Source: an uncultured Eubacterium sp.
GTDB lineage: Bacteria; Bacillota; Clostridia; Oscillospirales; Acutalibacteraceae
NCBI GenBank assembly: GCA_934512155.1
Contig: CAKSWS010000004.1
Span: 1 to 64,000, forward strand
DNA: 64,000 nucleotides
Reading direction: 5' to 3'
Shown piece by piece: positions 35,822 through 43,753 of the stretch (positions are counted from its first letter, which is position 1; each line of letters starts with the position of its first letter). Made by a program: the position numbers and the translations under genes. A model generated the notes under the pieces. That model had not been told where the DNA came from, made no database searches, and saw only the letters and a program-made list of their open reading frames with translations.

Positions 35822-37471
35822 ATGTTTAAATATTATTTTGAATATGAATGCGATGGCAGAACTTTCACTTCAAGGGCAGAGAAAAATGCTGCATTCGATA
35901 TAGTTTCATCTTATGAAAACGGTAGGTTAACCGTTGATTTATGCCCAAAGGAAAAAATTTCGTTTAAAGCATTTAAAATCACTTTCAATTATGATTTTAA
36001 ATCTTCTTCAAAAATATTTGTTAACGGCTATCAGTCTTGGACGGACAGTAGGGAATATGCCGTAAATGAAAAAATGGATTTGCTTAACATCGTTAACGAA
36101 TTTGCTCTTAAAACATCAATAAATAAGAATACGGGCGTGGGCAGGTCAGGCGATTTGTTCTTTTGCAAACACCCTAAAAACGCAGGCGAATTTTACGGCT
36201 ATTCTTACGGTTATGTTCGCTTTGGCTCGTGTGTGGATTTATTTGCTTCTTTAAGCGAACGTTCAGGTTATACAATTATAAGATTTGATGTAAATAATAA
36301 AAAAATTACTATTGAAAAAGATTTGCAGGGCGTTGAATATTCGGCAAAAGAAAGAGTTGTTGATTTTGTTAATATTAAAGGCGAATATGATGAAGTGTTT
36401 GACCGCTGGTTTGAACTTATGCATATTGATTGTTGCCAAAAGGAAAGAATGTGCGGTTATACCACTTGGTATAATTATTACGGTAACATTAATGAAGAAA
36501 TAGTAGAGCGAGATTTAAATTCCATTTCAAAACTTGATGATAAAATTGATATTTTTCAAATAGACGACGGTTATCAAAAAGCAATCGGTGATTGGCTTAA
36601 TACAAACGTTGCAAGATTTCCGAATTCTATGAAACATACTGCTGATTTAATTCACAGTCATAATATGAAGGCAGGGCTGTGGCTTGCACCCTTCGGTGCC
36701 ACAAAGCAATCGTTTATTTACAAGGAACATCCTGATTGGCTTGTAAAAGATGAAAACGGTAAGCCGGTGATTGCCGGGGTAAACTGGGGCAGATTTTATG
36801 CTGTTGATTTTCTTAATGATGAAGCAGCAAAGTATATTCGTCATGTGTTTGATGTTGTTTTAAATCAGTGGGGGTTTGACATGGTTAAGCTTGATTTTCT
36901 TTATGCCGCCTGCATTACCCCAAGAAATAACAAAAGCCGTGGCAGGCTTATGTGTGAAGCAATGGATTTTATTCGTGATTGCGTTGGCGATAAATTAATT
37001 TTAGGTTGTGGCGTGCCATTAATGCCCGCCTTCGGAAAAGTGGACTTTTGCCGTGTTGGGGCAGATGTTTGCCTTGATTGGAAGTTTAATAAAATGGGTG
37101 TTAGGGAAGACGTGAGCACGGCAAATACAGTTAATTGCACTGTGTTTAGGCGTGGCTTAAACGGCAGAGGATTTATGAATGACCCTGATGTTTTTCTTCT
37201 TCGTGATGAAAATACGAAGCTCACTTTTGAACAGCGAAAGTTGCTTGCACAAATTAATTCTGTTTTTGGCAGTTTGCTTTTCGTTTCCGATAATGTTGCA
37301 AATTATAATGAATTGCAAAAGCAGGCGTTTTCAAATGCGGTTCGTAAAAAAGATATTAAAATAGAAAGTGCCGAAATTGTTGAAAAAGATGTTATAAGTG
37401 CCGTTTATTATGAAAACGGAGTTAAACATCAAATGAAATTTAATTATAAAAACGGCAAATCGTATATTTAA
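35822..37471 (+). CDS. GH36 alpha-galactosidase family protein
   Basis: 549 residues, shorter than the usual 700 for GH36, with a reduced N-terminal sandwich. The barrel has IFQIDDGYQKAIGDWL, nucleophile D358 in MVKLDFLY and acid/base D415 in RVGADVCLDW. The family removes alpha-1,6- or alpha-1,3-galactose, or alpha-GalNAc in some members. No signal peptide, so it acts on imported sugars. It is 30 nt after GH16 and has a weak ribosome site, so it may depend on coupling. A bidirectional terminator follows. Confidence 0.88.
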   Translation: MFKYYFEYECDGRTFTSRAEKNAAFDIVSSYENGRLTVDLCPKEKISFKAFKITFNYDFKSSSKIFVNGYQSWTDSREYAVNEKMDLLNIVNEFALKTSINKNTGVGRSGDLFFCKHPKNAGEFYGYSYGYVRFGSCVDLFASLSERSGYTIIRFDVNNKKITIEKDLQGVEYSAKERVVDFVNIKGEYDEVFDRWFELMHIDCCQKERMCGYTTWYNYYGNINEEIVERDLNSISKLDDKIDIFQIDDGYQKAIGDWLNTNVARFPNSMKHTADLIHSHNMKAGLWLAPFGATKQSFIYKEHPDWLVKDENGKPVIAGVNWGRFYAVDFLNDEAAKYIRHVFDVVLNQWGFDMVKLDFLYAACITPRNNKSRGRLMCEAMDFIRDCVGDKLILGCGVPLMPAFGKVDFCRVGADVCLDWKFNKMGVREDVSTANTVNCTVFRRGLNGRGFMNDPDVFLLRDENTKLTFEQRKLLAQINSVFGSLLFVSDNVANYNELQKQAFSNAVRKKDIKIESAEIVEKDVISAVYYENGVKHQMKFNYKNGKSYI

Positions 37472-37485
37472 CGTTACATAATATG

Positions 37486-37518
37486 AAAAGGACTTATACC
37501 GATGTATAAGTCCTTTTT
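37486..37518. terminator. Bidirectional terminator between GH36 and GH95
   Basis: AAAAGGACTTATA / TATAAGTCCTTTTT stem. T-runs on both strands serve both convergent genes. Confidence 0.9.
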
Positions 37519-37520
37519 GT

Positions 37521-40190
37521 TTAGAATTTGATTTCTTTGCTTTCGCCTTTTTTAAATTCAACAGGTTTTGTTGAACCGTTATAAGAAATATTAAGTGTTT
37601 GGTCAATTTCCGATGTGATTACGGCAGAAACACTGTTTGCTTTTTTATCCCAGCTTAAATTTGTAATAACAGCCCTGTTGCGTGTTCGCACACCTGTTAT
37701 TGTTCCGCTGTTAAATCCGCTTTCAGGTAAAGCCGGCAACAATTCAATGGTGTTGTTGTGTGAATAAACAAGCGATTCATTTACAATTCCAAGGTAACCT
37801 ATGGCAAAGTCGGTGCAGTAGCAACTGCCTTGGTCGTAATCGTGGTTTGTCATCAGTGAATCATATCTTATTTTATGGTTCATCAAGTTAAGTAACGCAT
37901 CGGTTAAGGCAGTCGAATCTTTAAGTCTTGCTGCAATAAGCGAACGATGCACCAGTGCGTGCGACGCTTCGTTTTCGCTTTGTCTGTTTGCTATTGCCTG
38001 CTTGCATGCACTTGTAAGTTCTTCGTTGTCTTGGGTTTCAAACAACGGCCATACTCCATATAAGTGGCTTAAATGGCGGTGTTCATTGTTTTCTTCAAAA
38101 GCAGTTGTTGCCCATTCCTTTAATGCACCTGTTTCGTCATAAAGATACGGCGGTAGTTTGCTTTCAATATATTGCCATTGTGATACATCTGCCGTTGGGT
38201 CTACATCATTAATAACCTTGATAAGCATATTCATGTTATCTCGGCAGGCGGCAATGTCTATTGCACAGTTTGCGTCTGATGGGCTATTGTAGTTTGCCGG
38301 GTTGTTTTCAGGTGAATAGCTTGGCAAAATGCAATATGTTTCATCATTTTTAAGTTCTGTTTTGCCTGCTTCATAATGAATTGAACCTTCTGCGGCAGTG
38401 TAATATTCAGGTGTTAAAAGCTGCTTCCAATAGTTTGCCGCTTTTGTAAGCAACGGGTAAAGAACATCCTCTTCAAGCCTTAAATATCCTCTGCTTTCAA
38501 TTTCGGCAATTTGCTCGGTTGTTAAATCTTCTTCGTTAACCGATAAAACAGATTTTAAATCATTTAAATTAAATTCGTCGCTTAGCGGAATGTTAATATT
38601 TCCGTAGGTTTCAAGTGTTTCGTAAAGGGGCTGAATCATCCAAGATGTGCCTGCATTCCAATATCTAAATGGGTAAGGGTAGCAGGTTTCTGTTATAACT
38701 GCCTTATCGCCGTCTGTATTTACAGGCGCTTGAATTGCGTTTGTAAATCCGTGGGTTGCAAATGCATTTTCTTCCCAATCCGGCAGCTGGCGAAGAATAA
38801 AGTAAGTATAGCCAATGGGTGAACTTTTAATGTTGCCTGTGTTCATTGAAGATGTTTGCAGGTTAACATTTGCATCCATAGTATATTTACTACCCCAGCC
38901 TGTGTTCCATTCACCTGTCCACATACCGTAAAGCCTGCTTGTGGAATATCCGCTGCAACACAGGTATGCGTATCTGCCTGCGTAATATGTTCTTTGGGCA
39001 AGGGCGGCGTTAATTTCTTTTTTGCCCTTTTGTTCGTTAAGCAGTTTGTCGTTTGACTCGTAATTATTTTCATCTAATGTAAGTGTTACGGCGTCAAATT
39101 GCGGTTTGTAAATTGCTAAATGGTTTTGTAATGCACTGTTGTAGTCAAATTTGCTGTTATCTTCGTATGTGTTTACAATTTTTTCTAATTTTTCAACTGT
39201 TGAATTTAAAATTTCAAAATCATTTTGGCTTTCAAATTTGTTGTAATCGCCTAAATTATACGTTCTGTCGCTTATCGTAATAAGGTAAACATCATCTGCG
39301 TTTGTTATTTTAATGCCGCTGTTTTCACCGCTGAATTGTGTTTCCTCAGTCTTTTTGTTAATGTTTGTTTTTTCTTTTGTTCCGCCATTTGTAATGACGT
39401 ATGTAACTGTTGCAAATCCACCGTCTTTAAGCTCGCTGTTTTCATAATTGGGGTAGTGGGCAACAAGGGCAAGGTAATTGCAGTTGTTGTCGGTAATTTT
39501 TTTGTATTTTAAATTTGCTTCGTCACTTTCGCCAAAATTTGCAATAGTAGACAGGTCGTCAAAAGTTAGCGTTAAATTAAGCTTTGCACCGTTTGATGAT
39601 GATGAAAGTTTTGTTATAACGGCTCCGTCTGCCATTGATGTAAATGATGTTCTGTTCCAGGTGCCGTTTTTATCTGTAAATTGCACGCCAACCTGTGATG
39701 TTTCATAATCTGTGTAGCGAACATAATTTGTGTCATTTGCCTTGGGGGCGGAAATTCTTAATTGACCGCCTGGGTGGTAACGGTAAACATCATCATAGCT
39801 TGCATTGTCAACAATATCTTCGCCTTTAACAATGTTTTGTTTAACTGTTTCAAGTTCATTATATGTTTCGGGGCAGGTGCGTCTGTTTTCATTAGGCATA
39901 ATAAAATGCATGTTTTGAAAAATAAACGTGTCTTCATAAGGTGCGCCGCTTGTAATAAAGCCTTGCAGTCCGTTGCCGGAAACCATGCCTTGTCGCCAGC
40001 TTTTTGTTTTGTTCCTTTTTGAATCTTTTAATTTTGTGTATTCGTTACTGTATGAGATTTTTGATAAATCTGTAAATAACGATTGAATTTCTGCGTTATC
40101 TGGTTTGTTTGTTAAGGAACATGCCGTTGCTGAAAATGCAATTATTGCACAAAGCAACAGTGCAAAAAGTTGTTTTAAATGTTTTTTCAT
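37521..40190 (-). CDS. GH95-like alpha-L-fucosidase family lipoprotein
   Basis: 889 residues. A lipoprotein signal peptide with lipobox (FSATACS, Cys near residue 24) puts it outside the membrane. The N-terminal sandwich is followed by an (alpha/alpha)6 barrel with TCYPYPFRYWNAGTSWMIQPL, NNEHRHLSHLYGVWP and SHALVHRSLIAARLKDS, then a C-terminal domain with LLPALP and GVRTRNRAVITNLSW. These are typical of GH95, which removes alpha-1,2-fucose or, in some members, alpha-galactose. It is downstream of the nucleotidyltransferase-like gene by 20 nt on the same strand. GAAAGGT precedes the ATG. Cell-surface placement suits trimming of host or plant glycans before import. Confidence 0.86.
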   Translation of the reverse strand: MKKHLKQLFALLLCAIIAFSATACSLTNKPDNAEIQSLFTDLSKISYSNEYTKLKDSKRNKTKSWRQGMVSGNGLQGFITSGAPYEDTFIFQNMHFIMPNENRRTCPETYNELETVKQNIVKGEDIVDNASYDDVYRYHPGGQLRISAPKANDTNYVRYTDYETSQVGVQFTDKNGTWNRTSFTSMADGAVITKLSSSSNGAKLNLTLTFDDLSTIANFGESDEANLKYKKITDNNCNYLALVAHYPNYENSELKDGGFATVTYVITNGGTKEKTNINKKTEETQFSGENSGIKITNADDVYLITISDRTYNLGDYNKFESQNDFEILNSTVEKLEKIVNTYEDNSKFDYNSALQNHLAIYKPQFDAVTLTLDENNYESNDKLLNEQKGKKEINAALAQRTYYAGRYAYLCCSGYSTSRLYGMWTGEWNTGWGSKYTMDANVNLQTSSMNTGNIKSSPIGYTYFILRQLPDWEENAFATHGFTNAIQAPVNTDGDKAVITETCYPYPFRYWNAGTSWMIQPLYETLETYGNINIPLSDEFNLNDLKSVLSVNEEDLTTEQIAEIESRGYLRLEEDVLYPLLTKAANYWKQLLTPEYYTAAEGSIHYEAGKTELKNDETYCILPSYSPENNPANYNSPSDANCAIDIAACRDNMNMLIKVINDVDPTADVSQWQYIESKLPPYLYDETGALKEWATTAFEENNEHRHLSHLYGVWPLFETQDNEELTSACKQAIANRQSENEASHALVHRSLIAARLKDSTALTDALLNLMNHKIRYDSLMTNHDYDQGSCYCTDFAIGYLGIVNESLVYSHNNTIELLPALPESGFNSGTITGVRTRNRAVITNLSWDKKANSVSAVITSEIDQTLNISYNGSTKPVEFKKGESKEIKF

Positions 40191-40210
40191 GTTTTTATAC
40201 CTTTCATAGA

Positions 40211-41383
40211 TTATTTTAAGCCTAATTCGGCGTAAAGTGCGCTATTGTTTTGTATCTTATTTTGATTCACATTTTTAACTGTTTCGATTTCTGCTTTTAT
40301 CATATTTTTTTGTCTAAATCCGTACATGGCAAATCTTTTAATCCAATAGTAAGGTAAAAGAACGGTACGGTTTTTCATTTGGGGGAATCGCATTGCCATT
40401 TCTTCTTTCCCCGGGAATGCTCTTCTCAGTAAGTACTTTGCCGGCGACACGTTGTTTTGCCCAGTCATGGCGGTATTGTTTGCAATAAAGTTTTCCGTGC
40501 TTCCGAAAACACCGCCGTTAAGTATGTATTTTGCAAATTTTTTTGTTAAATCGCTTTCAGCCGCTCTTTCTTTTTCGCTTTTCGTAAAAAGATAATTTGA
40601 AACTTTTAAAACTTCTTCTTCAAATTTATTAAGGTTTAACTGTGATAAATCTCTGTTAATAATTTTTCTGTTTAATTTTGAGGCAAATTTTTTATTAAAA
40701 TAATAAACATCCAAAAAAGCACGAATACCGATTCCGCCGCCGTGAAGCAGGTGTTTTGCAATGTGTGCAATCATAAATACATAAAAAAGTTCATTGTCAA
40801 ATTTAAAAATGTTTTTATGGTTTTCATATGCAGCACATCTGTTCCACACATACATATTTGAATTGGGGTTAATAAATAAATCATTCCACTTTGTGTTGTT
40901 TGAAAATAACCCTTTGTGAATTTCAAAATGTACGCCGCCTTTTGAAAAGGTGTTTACCATAATATCGTGTTCTTCTTTATATTTAAAACTGTTAAAAATT
41001 TTTTTAATTTCTTTTTCGTCTTTAATAAGTGTAAGAATATCGGCATCGCCCATAGTTCTCATATCAGAACGTGGGTAATATTCTTTCATAACGGCACCTT
41101 TCATAATAATTGCGCTTATGCCGTTTTTTTCAAATTCATTTGTTATTTTGATTATTTCGCTTTTTTGTGTTTCATCTTCTGAAAATTGGAGGGCAACAAG
41201 TTGCTTTAATGAACTTAATAAATCCTTGGGGCAAGTTCCGTTTGCTTTTGCAAATTCATATACAAATGATGAAATTTTGTGCAGTTCACCTATTTTTAAA
41301 AGTATTTTCCAATCAATGGGTAGGTGATAGGCATTGCCGTTGATTGCACATTGCAAAATGTTAATCAGTTCGTTGTTTGTCAT
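40211..41383 (-). CDS. PF14907-type nucleotidyltransferase-like protein
   Basis: 390 residues from the ATG at 41383, chosen because GAGGGGG lies upstream. The motif IIMKGAVMKEYYPRSDMRTMGDADILT (positions about 90-115 of the product) matches the uncharacterised nucleotidyltransferase family, with a GDAD metal site. Members occur in EPS and modified-peptide loci, but the transferred nucleotide and acceptor are unknown. It has its own promoter and is the first gene of a unit with the GH95 lipoprotein, an odd pairing with no obvious shared pathway. Confidence 0.75.
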   Translation of the reverse strand: MTNNELINILQCAINGNAYHLPIDWKILLKIGELHKISSFVYEFAKANGTCPKDLLSSLKQLVALQFSEDETQKSEIIKITNEFEKNGISAIIMKGAVMKEYYPRSDMRTMGDADILTLIKDEKEIKKIFNSFKYKEEHDIMVNTFSKGGVHFEIHKGLFSNNTKWNDLFINPNSNMYVWNRCAAYENHKNIFKFDNELFYVFMIAHIAKHLLHGGGIGIRAFLDVYYFNKKFASKLNRKIINRDLSQLNLNKFEEEVLKVSNYLFTKSEKERAAESDLTKKFAKYILNGGVFGSTENFIANNTAMTGQNNVSPAKYLLRRAFPGKEEMAMRFPQMKNRTVLLPYYWIKRFAMYGFRQKNMIKAEIETVKNVNQNKIQNNSALYAELGLK

Positions 41384-41423
41384 TCTACTGCCCCCTCTTT
41401 TTGTAATAATTTTACTAAAATAT

Positions 41424-41452
41424 ATTATACCAAAAAAGTGATTTTGTTTCAA
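41424..41452 (-). promoter_or_regulatory. Sigma-A promoter of the nucleotidyltransferase-GH95 unit
   Basis: On the minus strand TTGAAA (41447-41452), 17-nt spacer, TATAAT (41424-41429). Confidence 0.8.
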
Positions 41453-41488
41453 TAGTATAAAAAGTTAATTCGCCGTTTCTTTATACTG

Positions 41489-41516
41489 TTGTTTTTATTA
41501 CAAATTTTGGTATAAT
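41489..41516 (+). promoter_or_regulatory. Promoter of the amidohydrolase gene
   Basis: TATAAT at 41511-41516 with a weaker TTGTTT at 41489-41494 and a 16-nt spacer. Confidence 0.6.
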
Positions 41517-41553
41517 GTAATTATTAATATGTTGTATGAAAGGCGGTTTTTTT

Positions 41554-42849
41554 ATGAAATATGCACTTGTTAACGGAATTATATTAAACGGTAATTATGA
41601 TATGGTTCCTGTTAAAAATAAAATAATATTTATAAATAACGGCGTTATTGAAAAAATAGCGGCAGAGGGTGAACCTGTTGCCGGTTATGAAATTATTGAT
41701 ATGAAGGGCAAATATGTTCTTCCCGGGCTTATTAATTTGCACGTTCATATTCCTGCAACCGGTAAGCCGAAAAAGAAGCAGGCAAATTTGCCGAAACTTG
41801 TTAAGTTTTTTACTTCAAATGCTTTTATGCGCCGTGTGGCGTATAAAGTAACAACGGCAACGGCGCAACAGGAACTGTTAAGCGGTGTAACTACAATCAG
41901 AACTGTGGGCGGTATTGCAGATTTTGATTCAAAACTTCGAGATGAAATAAACAGCGGCAAAAAGCAAGGCCCTAAAATGATTGTTTCAAATATGGCGGTT
42001 TCTGTTCCCGGCGGTCATATGGCAGGTTCTTTGGCTTATGAGGCAAAAAGTGCCGATGAAGCTAAAATGTATGTAGATGAAATTGCCAAAACGAATCCCA
42101 ACCTTATTAAACTTATGATAACCGGCGGTGTTATGGATGCTAAGGTTAAAGGCGAGCCGGGTGAACTTAAAATGCCGCCTGAGTATGTAAAATCCGCTTG
42201 CGACGAGGCACATAAGTTAGGTTACAAAGTTGCCGCTCATGTTGAAAGCACACAAGGCGTAAAGGTGGCTCTTGAAAACGGTGTTGATACTATTGAACAC
42301 GGTGCAGAGCCTACACCTGAAATATTAGAATTGTTTAAAGCAAAAAATGCAGCTCTTGTTACAACGATTTCACCTGCATTTCCATATGCTATTTTTGATA
42401 CAAGCGTAAGCCATGCTACAGATGAGCAAAAGTTTAACGGCAACATTGTTTTAAACGGCATTGTGGATTGTGCAAAGGAATGCCTTAAAAACGGCGTTAT
42501 GGTTGGTTTGGGTACAGATACAGGCTGCCCTTACATAACACATTATGATATGTGGCGTGAATTGAATTATTTTTGTAATTTCTGCGGTGTTTCAAGCAAA
42601 TTTGCAATTTATACAGCCACAAAAGTTAATTCAGAAATCTTGGGATTAAGCGATAAAATAGGCACTTTGGAACAGGGGAAAGTTGCCGACATAATTGCTG
42701 TTGAAAAAAATCCTATTGATGATATAACTGCTTTGCGCAACGTTTCTTTTGTTATGGCAAACGGTAAAATAGCAGATGTTTCAAAACTTAAGAAGGATAA
42801 TGAAATTGAACGCCGGCTTGATAAATACGTTAACTATAAATTAAATTGA
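41554..42849 (+). CDS. Amidohydrolase-family metal-dependent hydrolase
   Basis: 431 residues from the ATG at 41554, preceded by GAAAGGCGG. The metallo-barrel signature includes NLHVH (HxH) near residue 67, VAAHVES and TIEHGAE (His ligands), and GLGTDTGCP with the catalytic Asp, matching PF01979. The family hydrolyses cyclic amides or C-N bonds, for example imidazolonepropionate or guanine-type substrates. The substrate here is unknown. The following methyltransferase gene starts 17 nt later, so they form an operon. Confidence 0.85.
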   Translation: MKYALVNGIILNGNYDMVPVKNKIIFINNGVIEKIAAEGEPVAGYEIIDMKGKYVLPGLINLHVHIPATGKPKKKQANLPKLVKFFTSNAFMRRVAYKVTTATAQQELLSGVTTIRTVGGIADFDSKLRDEINSGKKQGPKMIVSNMAVSVPGGHMAGSLAYEAKSADEAKMYVDEIAKTNPNLIKLMITGGVMDAKVKGEPGELKMPPEYVKSACDEAHKLGYKVAAHVESTQGVKVALENGVDTIEHGAEPTPEILELFKAKNAALVTTISPAFPYAIFDTSVSHATDEQKFNGNIVLNGIVDCAKECLKNGVMVGLGTDTGCPYITHYDMWRELNYFCNFCGVSSKFAIYTATKVNSEILGLSDKIGTLEQGKVADIIAVEKNPIDDITALRNVSFVMANGKIADVSKLKKDNEIERRLDKYVNYKLN

Positions 42850-42866
42850 TTTTAGGAGATTGATTT

Positions 42867-43652
42867 ATGGGCGATTGGAATTCGGAACAGTATATGAAAT
42901 TTAAAAGAGAGCGAACACAGCCCTCTGTTGATTTAATTAACAGGATCGGTGGTGATTTTAATCCTAAAACAGTGCTTGATTTGGGGTGCGGACCGGGAAA
43001 CAGCACATTTGCTCTTTATAACAAATTTGAAAACGCAAAAATCACAGGTGTTGACGGCTCCGAAAATATGCTTGAAAAGGCTCGCAAATCTTATGATTTT
43101 TTGAATTTTGAAAAATGTTTTTTGCCAATCGGATTAAATGAAATTGACGGCAGGTTTGATTTGATTTTTTCAAATGCTTGTATTCATTGGATACCCGAAC
43201 AAGAAGAATTGTTAAATGCCGTCTTTGAAAAATTAAATAACGGCGGAAAATTTGCTGTTCAAATTCCTTTTATTCAGCAGGCTCCGTTTTATAAACTTTT
43301 GTATGCCATGATTAATGAAGAAAAATGGCAGAAATTACAATTAATAAATAATTTTCATAATTTAATGCCTGAGGAATATTTTGATATTTTGGCGTCTTTA
43401 AATTCGGATTTTGAAATTTGGCAAACAACTTATTATCATCGGGTGCCTGATTTTAACTCAATTGTTGAATGGTACAGGGGCAGTGGATTGCGACCTTATT
43501 TAGAAGTTCTTACAAACGATGAAAAACAGGTGTTTGAAAAGGAGCTTTTAGAAAAAATTAAAAATAATTATCCTGTTCAAAAAAACGGTGAAATTATTTT
43601 GAAAATGCCACGATTGTTCTTTATTTTAAATAAAAATGGTAAAAATGCTTAA
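42867..43652 (+). CDS. SAM-dependent methyltransferase (trans-aconitate methyltransferase-like)
   Basis: 261 residues. SAM-binding motif I is VLDLGCGPGNSTFAL near residues 34-48, followed by ITGVDGSENMLEKARKSY and DLIFSNACIHWIPEQEELL. The pattern, including the SNACIHWI post-motif, matches the Tam subfamily, which methylates trans-aconitate, though close members have other small-molecule substrates. TTAGGAG precedes the ATG. It is cotranscribed with the amidohydrolase. No terminator is obvious; a new promoter follows at 43659. Confidence 0.85.
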   Translation: MGDWNSEQYMKFKRERTQPSVDLINRIGGDFNPKTVLDLGCGPGNSTFALYNKFENAKITGVDGSENMLEKARKSYDFLNFEKCFLPIGLNEIDGRFDLIFSNACIHWIPEQEELLNAVFEKLNNGGKFAVQIPFIQQAPFYKLLYAMINEEKWQKLQLINNFHNLMPEEYFDILASLNSDFEIWQTTYYHRVPDFNSIVEWYRGSGLRPYLEVLTNDEKQVFEKELLEKIKNNYPVQKNGEIILKMPRLFFILNKNGKNA

Positions 43653-43658
43653 AAACTG

Positions 43659-43687
43659 TTGACAAATATACCGATTTTTTGTTTAAT
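43659..43687 (+). promoter_or_regulatory. Sigma-A promoter of the coiled-coil transporter gene
   Basis: TTGACA (43659-43664), 17-nt spacer, TTTAAT (43682-43687). Confidence 0.75.
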
Positions 43688-43753
43688 TAGTATAAGCGTG
43701 TATGCTTAGGGGTAAAAATTTATGCCGTTTTAAATAACGGAAAAGGGGTAAAC

